Below are positions 43,338-52,454 of a DNA stretch of 64,000 bases, piece after piece. The stretch is taken from the NCBI GenBank assembly GCA_049324575.1, contig JBMONI010000016.1:1-64000 (forward strand), read 5' to 3'. This DNA comes from JBMONI01 sp049324575 (GTDB lineage: Bacteria > Omnitrophota > Omnitrophia > Omnitrophales > Aquincolibacteriaceae). The translations under genes and the position numbers were made by a program. Position 1 is the stretch's first letter, and each line of letters starts with the position of its first letter. Under the pieces are notes generated by a model that had not been told where the DNA came from, ran no database searches, and saw only the letters and a list, made by a program, of their open reading frames with translations.

Positions 43338-45113
43338 TTACTTTCTGTGAAACTGTTTTTCGAGATCGCCAACCGCGAACTTGATGAAGGCCGGACGCCC
43401 GTGCGGGCAATGAAAAGGATCCCGGCAGGCCGAGAGCCTTTCCAAAAGCGAGCGCATCGCGACCGGGGTCATCGGGTCGCGCGCCTTCACCGCGCGCGTT
43501 TTACATGCCAAGAGCGCGGCGATCTCTTCACGCGCATGCTCGAGATCCGCTTTGAGCTTTCCCTCTTCTTTCGCTTCGAGACACCGTTTCACACAACCGA
43601 CCGGGTCCTCCTCCCGAAGCGCCGCCGGGTAAGCGCGGATCACAAAACTATTCTCTCCAAAATTTTCGATCTCAAAACCGATCTTCGAAAGGAGCGGCAA
43701 GAGAGCCTCGAGGACCTCGCTTTGCCGCGGATGCACTTCAAGGACCTCCTCCATCAAAAGCCCCTGCTTTCGCGGGCTCTCGGATTCGAGCTCCGCAAGG
43801 ATCTCCTCGAACATGACCCTCTCATGCGCCGCATGCTGGTCGACGATCATGAGCCCTTCCTCGGTCTCCGCAAGAATATAGGTCGCATGGACCTGGCCGA
43901 GGATCCGTGTCACCTTGAGCTGGTCCCGGAACGAAATGGCTGGTTCCGGTTCCACCGGCTCCGCCGCTGACGACGAAACATAGATTGCCGCTGCAGATTC
44001 CTTGATCGCAAGATCGCCTTTCTGCGCCGGCGTTTTTGCGCTTTCGCTCATCCATTCCGGGATACTCGGGCGCCCCGGCGTCTTCTCGGGCATCTCCGTA
44101 ATCTCGAGTTTCGGGGCCATATCCCCTTCCGCCTCCAGCTTCTCGGCGACCGCGCGGCGCAGAAGCGATTTGATCTCGGCTTCTTTCGAGATCCGCACTT
44201 CCTGTTTGGTCGGATGCACATTCACATCCACCCGCTCGGGATCGGCCTCGATAAAGACCGCCGCCACCGGATACTGTCCCTGCATGAGCCGGCCGTGATA
44301 CGCGTCCTGAAGCGCATAGGAAAGTCCGAGGGAACGGATCCATCGGCGGTTGATGTAAAAGACCTGCCCGGAACGGTTCGCGCGCGCAAGGAACGGCTTG
44401 CCGGCGATCCCCCAGATCCTCACTCCTCCGCCCTCGGCTTCGAAGCGGACAAGATGGGCCGCATGGTCCTCTCCCCAGATCGCACAGACGCGCGGCATAA
44501 GATCTTCGCCCGGGAGAAGGCCCCAGACCGTTTTTCCCGCCGAGATAAGCACGAAATGCACGGCCGGATTGGCGATCGCAAGGTTCGCGACGGCGTCCAT
44601 GACATGCCCGAGCTCGGTTGAATCGGTTTTCAGGAATTTCCGCCGCGCGGGCGTATTGAAGAAAAGATCGCGGACTTCCAGGGTCGTCCCTTCGCGGGAA
44701 GCGGCCTCCTTCACGGAAACGCTCCGCCCGCCCTCGATCACGACCTCGGTGCCCGACGATTTTCCTTTCACCCGCGTTAGCATCCTCACACGCGAGACCG
44801 CCGCAATACTCGCCAGCGCTTCCCCGCGGAATCCGAAAGAAACGATACGCTCCAGATCCTTTTCCGTCGCGATCTTGCTCGTCGCGTGGCGCTGGAAGGC
44901 CGCTTCCGCGTCGCCGGCCTCCATCCCAGAACCGTCGTCGGTCACGCGGATCAAACTTTTCCCGCCGTTCTTCACTTCGATCTCGACCGCCTGCGCCCCC
45001 GCATCAAGCGCGTTCTCGACGAGCTCCTTCACGATGGAAGCCGGCCGTTCGACGACCTCGCCGGCCGCGATCTTGTTGGCGATGATCTCCGGAAGCACTT
45101 TGATCACACCCAT
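43338..45113 (-). CDS. mutL: DNA mismatch repair protein MutL with endonuclease site
   Basis: The 591-residue protein has the GHKL ATPase N-terminal domain (IAAGEVVERPASIVKELVEN, DDGSGM, GFRGEALASIA). The C-terminal domain contains DQHAAHERVMFEE, which fits the DQHA-x2-E-x4-E endonuclease motif. The later C-K-T-R-A-V-K-A segment and C-P-H-G-R-P complete the metal site. It is therefore a nicking MutL of the type used where MutH is absent. It lies 1 base after mutS. Confidence 0.96.
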   Translation of the reverse strand: MGVIKVLPEIIANKIAAGEVVERPASIVKELVENALDAGAQAVEIEVKNGGKSLIRVTDDGSGMEAGDAEAAFQRHATSKIATEKDLERIVSFGFRGEALASIAAVSRVRMLTRVKGKSSGTEVVIEGGRSVSVKEAASREGTTLEVRDLFFNTPARRKFLKTDSTELGHVMDAVANLAIANPAVHFVLISAGKTVWGLLPGEDLMPRVCAIWGEDHAAHLVRFEAEGGGVRIWGIAGKPFLARANRSGQVFYINRRWIRSLGLSYALQDAYHGRLMQGQYPVAAVFIEADPERVDVNVHPTKQEVRISKEAEIKSLLRRAVAEKLEAEGDMAPKLEITEMPEKTPGRPSIPEWMSESAKTPAQKGDLAIKESAAAIYVSSSAAEPVEPEPAISFRDQLKVTRILGQVHATYILAETEEGLMIVDQHAAHERVMFEEILAELESESPRKQGLLMEEVLEVHPRQSEVLEALLPLLSKIGFEIENFGENSFVIRAYPAALREEDPVGCVKRCLEAKEEGKLKADLEHAREEIAALLACKTRAVKARDPMTPVAMRSLLERLSACRDPFHCPHGRPAFIKFAVGDLEKQFHRK

Positions 45114-45114
45114 G

Positions 45115-47760
45115 TCAGCTTTTCCCCTTTTCTGTGAGGCGGGCTTTCAGTTCCGCGAGTTTGTTCAGGGCCTGGACCGGAGTCATCCCGTCCACCCCGA
45201 CCTCGCGAAGTTCTTTGAGAATGGGATGGTCCGGCGAGGACCAATCAAAAAGAGTTTGCTGGGGAGGGTCGGCTTTGGCCTTTCTTCCCTTCTTCCCTTC
45301 GATGATCTGCGTCGCTTCGGTATTCTCGCTCTCGAGGATGTTGAGGATCTGCGTCGCGCGCTCCGTGATGTTGGCAGGGATCCCGGCCAGGCGGGCCACA
45401 TGGATCCCGTAACTGCGGTCCGAACCGCCGCGCACGACCTTGCGCAGAAAAACGATCCCGTCACGGGTCTCGCGCACGGTGATATTGTAATTCTTCGCGG
45501 CCGGGAAATGCGTTTCAAGCTGGGTCAATTCGTGATAATGCGTCGCGAAAAGCGTCCGCGGACGGGCCGCACATTGAACAAGGTGTTCGCAGATCGCCCA
45601 GGCGATGCTGACGCCGTCGAAGGTGGACGTCCCCCGCCCGACCTCGTCGAGAATGAGAAGGCTTTTCCGGGTCGCTTTCTGAAGGATATGCGCCGTCTCG
45701 ACCATCTCGACCATGAAGGTGCTCTCGCCGAGCGCGAGATTATCGGAAGCCCCGATCCGCGTAAAGATCCTGTCCACCAGACCGATCCGGGCCGAGCGTG
45801 CCGGAACGAAAGAACCGATCTGGGCCAAGAGCACGATATGCGCCACTTGGCGGATATAGGTCGATTTTCCGGCCATGTTGGGGCCGGTGAGAACGATCAG
45901 CTGATTTTCGGCCGTGTCGAGGAAGGTATCGTTCTCGACGAAAGTACCGGACGGGAGCATCGCCTCCACCACCGGATGGCGGCCGCCCTGGATCAAAAGC
46001 TCGCCGCTTTCGACGATCTCGGGCCTGATCCATTTCTTCTGAGCCGCAACGATCGCGAGCGCGCAAAGGACATCGAGCATCCCGACCGCCTTGGCGAGCG
46101 CCTGAAGCGGGGCGAGCTCGGCGAGGACCGCTTCGCGCACGCCGTTGAAAAGCTCGTATTCGAGGTTCTTGATCTTGTCCTCCGCGCCGGAGATCTTCTC
46201 GTCCCATTCCTTGAGCTCGGGGACCACGAACCGCTCGGCATTCGCCAGGGTCTGACGGCGGATATAATCGGACGGCACCAGATGGAGGTTCGGTTTGCTG
46301 ACCTCGATCGCATAGCCGAAGACCTGCGAATATTTCACGCGCAGCGATTTGATGCCCGTGCGGTCGATCTCGCGCTTCTGGAAATCCAGGATCCAGTTCT
46401 TGCCGTTCTTCGAAATATCGCGCAGCTGGTCGAGTTCCTTGGAATGGCCTTCGCGGATCATGCCTCCGTCGCGCACGGCAAGCGGCGGCTCGTCCACGAT
46501 CGCCTTCGCGATCAGGCTTTCGATCGAGGGAAAAGCGCGGATCTCTCCCCGGATCTCGGCCAAAAGCCCGCCCGGGAAATCGCGTAACGTTTTCTGGAAT
46601 TCCGGGACCTTGCGAAGGAAATCTTTCAGGTTCACAAGATCGCGGGCGTTGGCAACGCCGTAATTCAGTCGGCTCAGGGTCCTTTCCATGTCTTTGACGC
46701 CTTTGAGCAGTCCGCGGATCGTCTGGACACGCGCCGTATCCTTCGCAAGAGCCTCCAGGGCATTGTGGCGCTTCGTGATCTCGGAGGCGCTCAGAAGCGG
46801 ATGGGTCAGCCATTGATGGAGAAGACGCCCTCCCATCGAAGTCATCGTTTGATCGAGAACCGAAAGCAAGGCCGGTCCCCCCTTCGTCCCTTGCAGATCG
46901 GTGACAAGTTCGAGGCTCCGCAGCGTCTGGCGATCGAGCCCCATAAACTCTCCGGCCTCGAGGAAGACCGGCATGCGGATATGCCCGAGCGCTCCGTGCA
47001 AATGATCTTTCAGATAATAAAGGACCGCTCCGGCCGCGCGCACGGCAGCGCCGTGATCGAGGAACGAGATCCCCTGCGGCGAAGCGAGCTTGAACGATTC
47101 CTGGAGATGGCGGACGGCTTCGTCCCGATCAAAGATCCAGTCCTCATAGACCGTAAGGCTTGCGCCCAGGTCCTGCTTCAGGAAATTTTCCAAATGGGAG
47201 TCCGCCGCCAGCGACTGCGACAGGACCACTTCGCGCGGCTCGAGGACCGCGAGTTCGCTGCGGATCCGCTCGCTTGCGATCTCGCGCGTGAAGAATTCGC
47301 CGGTGCTAAGCTCCAGGCATGACAGCGCAAAGATCTTTCCGTCGGAAACCAGCGCGGCGAGATAATCGCAATGTTTGGCTTCTTTGTCGTCGTCGAGATA
47401 CGTGGCCGGAGAGATGATGCGCGTGATCTTGCGCTCAACGAGCCCTTTGGCGGCTTTCGGATCGCCGATCTGTTCGCAGATCGCGACCTTCAGGTTATGA
47501 TCGAGGAGGGTCCTGACATAGCCGTGAAAAGCGTGATAAGGAATACCGCACATCGGCACACGCCCGGCCTCGCCCCCTTCCCGACCTGTCAGGGTGATAT
47601 CGAGGATCTCGGACGAACGGACGGCGTCTTCGAAGAACATCTCGTAAAAATCCCCAAGGCGAAAAAAGAGGACGGTATCCTGAGGAAGTGTCTTTTGGAT
47701 GGACCGGTACTGCTCCATCATGGGGGTCAGCTTCAAGTCCGAATTGGTATCGAGCGTCAT
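45115..47760 (-). CDS. mutS: DNA mismatch repair protein MutS
   Basis: The 881-residue mismatch sensor has the mispair-binding FFRLGDFYEMFFEDA segment (Phe-x-Glu motif), Walker A GPNMAGKST and Walker B LLILDEVGRGTSTFDG. The C-terminal helix-turn-helix dimer region is also intact. The nearest Shine-Dalgarno, AAGGAG, is 15 bases before the ATG, a long spacing. A tandem ATG pair at residues 14-15 is an alternative start. Confidence 0.97.
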   Translation of the reverse strand: MTLDTNSDLKLTPMMEQYRSIQKTLPQDTVLFFRLGDFYEMFFEDAVRSSEILDITLTGREGGEAGRVPMCGIPYHAFHGYVRTLLDHNLKVAICEQIGDPKAAKGLVERKITRIISPATYLDDDKEAKHCDYLAALVSDGKIFALSCLELSTGEFFTREIASERIRSELAVLEPREVVLSQSLAADSHLENFLKQDLGASLTVYEDWIFDRDEAVRHLQESFKLASPQGISFLDHGAAVRAAGAVLYYLKDHLHGALGHIRMPVFLEAGEFMGLDRQTLRSLELVTDLQGTKGGPALLSVLDQTMTSMGGRLLHQWLTHPLLSASEITKRHNALEALAKDTARVQTIRGLLKGVKDMERTLSRLNYGVANARDLVNLKDFLRKVPEFQKTLRDFPGGLLAEIRGEIRAFPSIESLIAKAIVDEPPLAVRDGGMIREGHSKELDQLRDISKNGKNWILDFQKREIDRTGIKSLRVKYSQVFGYAIEVSKPNLHLVPSDYIRRQTLANAERFVVPELKEWDEKISGAEDKIKNLEYELFNGVREAVLAELAPLQALAKAVGMLDVLCALAIVAAQKKWIRPEIVESGELLIQGGRHPVVEAMLPSGTFVENDTFLDTAENQLIVLTGPNMAGKSTYIRQVAHIVLLAQIGSFVPARSARIGLVDRIFTRIGASDNLALGESTFMVEMVETAHILQKATRKSLLILDEVGRGTSTFDGVSIAWAICEHLVQCAARPRTLFATHYHELTQLETHFPAAKNYNITVRETRDGIVFLRKVVRGGSDRSYGIHVARLAGIPANITERATQILNILESENTEATQIIEGKKGRKAKADPPQQTLFDWSSPDHPILKELREVGVDGMTPVQALNKLAELKARLTEKGKS

Positions 47761-47816
47761 GGGAGAACCAGGGATCTCCTTCGTCCTTCCGGGAAGCGGC
47801 TTTCGCGGCGGGGCGT

Positions 47817-47822
47817 ATTATA
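47817..47822 (-). promoter_or_regulatory. -10 element upstream of mutS
   Basis: A consensus TATAAT on the minus strand, about 57 bases before the mutS ATG. The -35 region would lie in the adjacent hairpin, where no good box is seen. This is the probable promoter of the mutS-mutL-radC-sixA run. Confidence 0.45.
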
Positions 47823-47828
47823 GCGGAC

Positions 47829-47873
47829 AAAGGCCCCAAGGAACCACCTTTTTTATCCCTGGGGGCCTTTTTT
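47829..47873. terminator. Hairpin after the large secreted protein gene
   Basis: AAAGGCCCC (47829-47837) pairs with GGGGCCTTT (47862-47870), and the stem continues inward with mismatches. A T6 run follows on the plus strand; on the minus strand, where the upstream gene is read, only the stem's own TTT follows. It separates the LacI-regulated gene from mutS. Confidence 0.5.
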
Positions 47874-47916
47874 CGAGCTTCTTTTGTTACTTCTCCGCTC
47901 TTCATCTCCCGGCTTC

Positions 47917-50904
47917 TTATGCCTGGCTTTTGTACATCGAATAGAAAAGCTGATGAACAGGCTCCCAATAAGCCGCGGGGCACCAGGCGTAGAACATCTG
48001 ATACCATCCCCACAGCCAATCGAATTCTTTCATCTCCTCGGCTTTTCTGATCTCGATCCAGGTCTCTTCTTCTCCCGCCCCTTTGTCGAGCGTCACATGG
48101 GCGACATACCCTGCATATTCGACCTCCCGAACCGCTCCTTCCAGGCTGAGTTTCGCTCCCGTCTTGAGATCGAGCATGACCGTTTGGCATTTTCCGGCAT
48201 CGGAACAATCGACCGCGCCGGCTTCCGGATAGGAGATGATCAGATAGTGCTCATTCCCGGGCAAGGAATAGCGGCTCACCGACTCAAGCGGCCCGCCGGA
48301 CTGTCCTTCTGTCCCCGGCAAAACCACTCCGCCCTGCAGAAGTTTCATCCGGTCGAATCCTTCGGACGCATCGAAGAAATAGTGGGCGTTGTAGACACTC
48401 ACCATCACAAGCGGTCCGTCTTGCCACCGGATGAAAGAACTTTCGGGATCGATCGCATAGGTCGAATCCACCGTTCCTTCGCCCAGATCATAAACGGCGG
48501 TCTCGGTCATCGGCGTCCCGAAATGCGCCGGAATGAACAGCGGACGGCGCGTGACGCGGACCGTATCGGGCCCGGTGAATTCGTATTCGAGGAACCAGCT
48601 TGAACCGAATCGACGGTCCGTTCCGTCGATAGCCCGGATCGTCCCTGTCGATTGGTAGGGCGTGTATCCGCTTTGATTATAGATCACCCATTTTCCATCC
48701 GGCGAAACATCCAGATCGTGGATGCCGCTATGGCTATAGGATTCTCCGACAAAATAGGCTTCGCCGCTTTCAAGATCGATCACGTAATGTTTCCCGATCC
48801 CATCCTGCCAAAAGGCGATGAGAAAATCCGAATTCGACTCTGCTAACGTCGAACCGCGCGCGCTGGTGGCAAAATGGAAATATTCGAGATCCTGCCCTTC
48901 CTGTGAGATAACCGCATAGGCTCCGTTCTGAGGAACGTCGACCGAAATCTCAAGCTGGTCCGCCGGGTTCCTTTTCGCAGCAATATATTCGGTCCCAGTT
49001 CGGACATTCCGGACCCTGACAACGCTATAGAGGATCCCTGTCTCCGAAGTATAGGCAGGCCTCCCGTAGATCCATTCCTCGAGGGTCACACGGTATTCGA
49101 AATCCGCGTTGGTTGCCGTCGGCGTCCACATCGCAGGAAGGCCGATATCGACCGCAAAGGCCGTCCCGGAAACCGAGGAGTCGGCGATGAAAAAGATGGA
49201 CTGGATTTGCGTCCAATCCACGCCCGAAAAATCCGCCGGCTTGAGTGCGTAATATCCTTCTCCTCCTTCGAGCTGGATCTGGATCCGATTCCCCGCGGCG
49301 TCGTTCACCTCAAGTTTTAGCGCGGGCAAAGCAACGGACCCCAGGTTACGGACCCCGAACACCCACTGCGTGAGCTGGCTGAGATCAGCCGGCTGCTCGC
49401 CTGCGGTCGAATCGTCACTATCGAACCGCAGTCCTCCGCCCGCCATGGGCAAAATCCCGCCGTGCACTTCGATCCCCTGCGCCGTCCTTTGGGCCGTCGA
49501 ATCCCAAAGGCTGTTGATCGCCGCCCCGACAGCAAGGGAGGTCACGTCTTCCGCTCCTAACGTCGGATCAACCGTCAAACCGCCGTCCTGGAACTTCATC
49601 TCCACCCGTATCGTTCCGGGCCCGAAGGCATACGGCGCTATGGCAAAAACATATTGGATCCGGCTCCAGTCGATGCCGCTGATATGGCTCATGGGAATGG
49701 AGTAATACCCTGTCCCTCCCCTGAGATCGACCCGGACGCTCCGCCCGTCAGCATCTTTGATCTCAAGCAAAATATCGCTCCACGAAGCCGTTAGGCCGAT
49801 CACCCATTTCGAAAGCCCGCTTAAATCCACCGGCTGATCTCCCTCCGCCTTCGGATCGCCATCAAACCGCAGCCCCCCGCCGAATATGCGGAGATTGGGG
49901 TTCGGAGATCCGCTGACAACGAAACCCGTATCGGCGCTTGTAACCGTGCTATCCCAAAGGCCGTTCGGTAATGCGTTGGTTGAAAGCGTAGTGACATCGC
50001 TCGCTCTCAAAGAAGGATCGGGAAAAACTGTGGGGGTCAGCTGCATCCCCATTCGCACCCCGATCGTGGTCGGTTTATCAGATACAACATCTTCAGCAAT
50101 AAAGAAGACCGAGGTCACGCGCCCCCAGTCGATCCCCGTCACTTCGGCAAGTCGGATCCGGTAATACGCGGTCGCATTGCTTACCTGATCCAGATAAACA
50201 TTGGCGCGGTTGCCGTCGGCATCGTTGATCTCCATTTTGATCCGCTTCGAACGGTCCGAATAAAGCCCAAGGATCCATTCGGAACGGCCTGAAAGATCGT
50301 AAGATTCCTCCCCCGGATCTTGTCGATCGCTGTCGAAGCGGACCCCGCCCCCCACATGCGTGATCACGGAATCGTTCCCACTGCACGTTATCATGAGCCC
50401 GTTCGCAGTAATCATCGCATTCCCTGACCAAAGGGTGTTGGCATTCATGACATCCGGAAAAACCGTCACATCCGCTGACGTCAATCCCGATTCCGGGTTC
50501 AATGTGAGCGGAGCTTGCGCTTCTTCCTCTTCCGACACCGTCTGAACGATCGTTGTTTGGATCGTGACCCCTTGCACAGGCCCCACAATGCTGAGCGGTG
50601 CAGGGCTCTTCAGAAATTGCGTTGTCGTCAAAGGCTGGTTGCCAAGCGGCGTCAGCGGTCCGCGGCTCAGTACTGAAGCAGGATCGTTCATGATCTTCTG
50701 CACTTCGATCTCACGCACGGTCGGTTCCGGCACCACATACGTTCCGCTCGCGATCTGCGTCATGACCTCGGTTGGATCTACTGAACCCGCATAAAGCATC
50801 GGACTCCCTTCCATCACGAAAGAAACTGCAAAGACCGCCAGCGTGACCCAGGCGGTCATAACCCTCATCGGGTTCTTTCCACTTCTTTTTGCTCTGTTTT
50901 CCAT
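47917..50904 (-). CDS. Large secreted protein with three tandem beta-sandwich-like repeats and a TolB-like end
   Basis: The 995-residue protein has a signal peptide (about 1-39, membrane stretch then MLYAGS) and a low-complexity Pro/Thr stretch. Three repeats follow, each about 140-150 residues, at about 140-288, 300-438 and 450-589. Each has G-G-G-x-R-F-D-x-D, E/Q-P-x-D-L-S-x-L-x-x-W, L-E-I-x-D-A-D-G and S-G-I-D-W-x-R-I. This resembles galactose-binding-like carbohydrate modules, but I do not recognise the family. The last 400 residues hold LDVSPDGKWVIY, a TolB/WD-like strand motif. The ATG at 50904 (AAGGAG 9 bases upstream) is chosen since the upstream frame overlaps the operator. No catalytic motif is seen. 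The neighbouring LacI-type gene suggests control by a sugar. Confidence 0.8.
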   Translation of the reverse strand: MENRAKRSGKNPMRVMTAWVTLAVFAVSFVMEGSPMLYAGSVDPTEVMTQIASGTYVVPEPTVREIEVQKIMNDPASVLSRGPLTPLGNQPLTTTQFLKSPAPLSIVGPVQGVTIQTTIVQTVSEEEEAQAPLTLNPESGLTSADVTVFPDVMNANTLWSGNAMITANGLMITCSGNDSVITHVGGGVRFDSDRQDPGEESYDLSGRSEWILGLYSDRSKRIKMEINDADGNRANVYLDQVSNATAYYRIRLAEVTGIDWGRVTSVFFIAEDVVSDKPTTIGVRMGMQLTPTVFPDPSLRASDVTTLSTNALPNGLWDSTVTSADTGFVVSGSPNPNLRIFGGGLRFDGDPKAEGDQPVDLSGLSKWVIGLTASWSDILLEIKDADGRSVRVDLRGGTGYYSIPMSHISGIDWSRIQYVFAIAPYAFGPGTIRVEMKFQDGGLTVDPTLGAEDVTSLAVGAAINSLWDSTAQRTAQGIEVHGGILPMAGGGLRFDSDDSTAGEQPADLSQLTQWVFGVRNLGSVALPALKLEVNDAAGNRIQIQLEGGEGYYALKPADFSGVDWTQIQSIFFIADSSVSGTAFAVDIGLPAMWTPTATNADFEYRVTLEEWIYGRPAYTSETGILYSVVRVRNVRTGTEYIAAKRNPADQLEISVDVPQNGAYAVISQEGQDLEYFHFATSARGSTLAESNSDFLIAFWQDGIGKHYVIDLESGEAYFVGESYSHSGIHDLDVSPDGKWVIYNQSGYTPYQSTGTIRAIDGTDRRFGSSWFLEYEFTGPDTVRVTRRPLFIPAHFGTPMTETAVYDLGEGTVDSTYAIDPESSFIRWQDGPLVMVSVYNAHYFFDASEGFDRMKLLQGGVVLPGTEGQSGGPLESVSRYSLPGNEHYLIISYPEAGAVDCSDAGKCQTVMLDLKTGAKLSLEGAVREVEYAGYVAHVTLDKGAGEEETWIEIRKAEEMKEFDWLWGWYQMFYAWCPAAYWEPVHQLFYSMYKSQA

Positions 50905-50923
50905 GGCCTTGATCTCCTTTTTA

Positions 50924-50939
50924 ATGTATGCGCTTACAT
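50924..50939. promoter_or_regulatory. LacI-family operator upstream of the large secreted protein gene
   Basis: ATGTATGCGCTTACAT, a 16-base palindrome with one mismatch, 20 bases before the ATG at 50904. It differs by one base from the perfect operator at 52003. It would block transcription of the gene when the repressor is bound. Confidence 0.8.
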
Positions 50940-50955
50940 TCAAGCGCAAAAATTT

Positions 50956-51990
50956 TTACAGCTTTTTCACCGATCCCCGCTCGATGAGCTGGACCGGCAT
51001 TTTGATGACAGAATAAAAATCTTGAGCCGGCATCCGCCCGCTCAAATGATCGATCATGTCTTTGGCCGCCCTTTTCGCCAGATCATAAACCGGCACACGG
51101 ATCGTGGTCAGCGGCGGAACCGAATGTTCCGTCCACCGGTCATCGTCATAGCCCATAAGAGAGATCTTGCCGGGGCAGTCGATCGAAAGCTCCTGGAGTT
51201 TTCGCAAAACCCCTTTGGCCTGCGCATCGTTCATGCAAAAGATCGCCGTCAGATCCGCCCCCTTTCCGATCACGGTTTCCGTCTTTTTATAGGCTTCCGT
51301 TTCGTCAAAATCCACATCCACAATATCGGATTCTTTCAGAACGACCTGCTTCGATCCCAGATATGCCTCGAACCCTCGAAGCCGGGCTTTCGCATCCGGC
51401 GCTCCGCGCTTGCCTCCGACAACCACGATCTTTCGATGCCCCTTCTCATAGAGGTGAGCCGCCGCCATTTTGCCGCCTTCTTCATGGTCGCCCGCCACAA
51501 AACGCGCGCGGATCCCGTCTTCAATGTTATTGATGATGACCGCAGGGATCCCGAGCTTGTCAAAGACCGCAGGGCTTTTGAAGATCGTCCGCCAGTAGGT
51601 GACGATGATCCCGTCGATCCCCTCCCCTTTTTTGAAATCATAAGCGTCCCAAAAACGCTCTTCCGGTTTCGGAAGAAGCATCTTCACGCGATAATCGCTC
51701 CCGAGCACATGATCGGAAACGCCGGAGAGAATGTTCGAATAATATTCGGAAAGGAATATTCCCGAGTGATGGGGAAAAAGAATGCCGATCGTTTTGGTGC
51801 TTTTTTTGACAAGATGGCTCGCCGCGAAGCTCGGCGTGTATCCGAGTTCCGCGATCAGCGCTTCGATCTTCTGCAAGGTCTCGGGCGCAACTTTTGAGCG
51901 CGTTTCGGGGTTCACGGCCCGGGAGATCGTCGCAATCGAAACGCCCGCCTTTTTCGCGATCTCATAAACCGTTATGTTTTTCTTTTTCAT
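50956..51990 (-). CDS. LacI/GalR-family transcriptional regulator
   Basis: The 344-residue protein has the N-terminal HTH ITVYEIAKKAGVSIATISRAVN (5-26) with the hinge helix segment SFAASHLVKKSTKTIGILFP. The periplasmic-binding-protein-like sensor domain (about 60-335) follows, with D-G-I-I-V-T and F-C-M-N-D-A-Q-A. AAGGAG lies 6 bases before the ATG. It is transcribed from an operator-overlapped promoter, so it is probably autoregulated, and the next gene has the same operator. The ligand is unknown, most likely a sugar. Confidence 0.93.
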   Translation of the reverse strand: MKKKNITVYEIAKKAGVSIATISRAVNPETRSKVAPETLQKIEALIAELGYTPSFAASHLVKKSTKTIGILFPHHSGIFLSEYYSNILSGVSDHVLGSDYRVKMLLPKPEERFWDAYDFKKGEGIDGIIVTYWRTIFKSPAVFDKLGIPAVIINNIEDGIRARFVAGDHEEGGKMAAAHLYEKGHRKIVVVGGKRGAPDAKARLRGFEAYLGSKQVVLKESDIVDVDFDETEAYKKTETVIGKGADLTAIFCMNDAQAKGVLRKLQELSIDCPGKISLMGYDDDRWTEHSVPPLTTIRVPVYDLAKRAAKDMIDHLSGRMPAQDFYSVIKMPVQLIERGSVKKL

Positions 51991-52002
51991 CTTCTTCTCC
52001 TT

Positions 52003-52018
52003 ATGTAAGCGCTTACAT
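52003..52018. promoter_or_regulatory. LacI-family operator upstream of lacI-type gene
   Basis: ATGTAAGCGCTTACAT is a perfect 16-base palindrome, centred on CG as in LacI/GalR operators. It begins 12 bases upstream of the regulator's ATG and overlaps the predicted start near 52016, so repressor binding would block initiation. Confidence 0.88.
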
Positions 52019-52022
52019 CAAT

Positions 52023-52051
52023 AGACTATCACGCCTCTTTTGATTTTGCAA
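52023..52051 (-). promoter_or_regulatory. Promoter of the LacI-type regulator
   Basis: TTGCAA (52046-52051) and TAGTCT (52023-52028) on the minus strand are separated by 17 bases. The operator at 52003-52018 follows the -10 directly. Confidence 0.55.
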
Positions 52052-52082
52052 GAAGCGAGAGGAGATTTTTCTTTCGCCAGGC

Positions 52083-52110
52083 CTTATCCCCTATTGATCA
52101 TCTCTTATCT
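52083..52110. repeat. Degenerate heptanucleotide repeat
   Basis: Copies CTTATCC and CTTATCT flank a diverged middle part. The unit is the same CTTAYCN as at the gatA locus about 11 kb away. It lies in the 240-base gap between the LacI-type gene and the Cys-rich protein gene. The rest of that gap shows nothing I can assign. Confidence 0.4.
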
Positions 52111-52229
52111 GATTATCAATAAAGGAGTTATAGCGCCCTTGATCTGTTAGAGTGGGATCGCAAGAATATACCGCTTGGACCCAGTTCCATGGGGGCCGAA
52201 AGGCCGGAGCGCGGAAAAACCCGGGAAGA

Positions 52230-52442
52230 TCAGCGGCTCGAGGGCTTTTGACTTTGATAAACGCGGATAAAATGCTCGATGGAGCGGTCGTAGGTCGCTT
52301 CCGCAGAAGGCGGGAAATAGCAGGCGGGAAGCTGGCCATTCGAGCGGTGGTATTCAATGCAGTCACAGCAGATCCCCTTCCTTGCGCAGGGCTCGTAAGA
52401 GCAACTGCATTTTTTCAGGTTCTTCTCTTTTTTACATTCCAT
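52230..52442 (-). CDS. Small Cys-rich protein, DUF6485-like
   Basis: The 70-residue protein has eight Cys at 3, 12, 14, 19, 25, 26, 28 and 41 and a conserved end [13 protein letters not shown]. The spacing suggests a metal site. AAAGGAG lies 6 bases before the ATG and the gene is 12 bases after rsmA, so it is probably the last gene of that operon. I link it to DUF6485 from memory of the pattern C-C-x-C-I-x-Y-H. Function unknown. Confidence 0.72.
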   Translation of the reverse strand: MECKKEKNLKKCSCSYEPCARKGICCDCIEYHRSNGQLPACYFPPSAEATYDRSIEHFIRVYQSQKPSSR

Positions 52443-52454
52443 GACAGACTCCTT

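Noticed and set aside
44398..46587. A 729-codon open frame antisense to mutS and mutL
   Set aside because: Explained by codon use that avoids reverse stops in GC-rich genes; the translation is Arg/Asp-rich with no domains.
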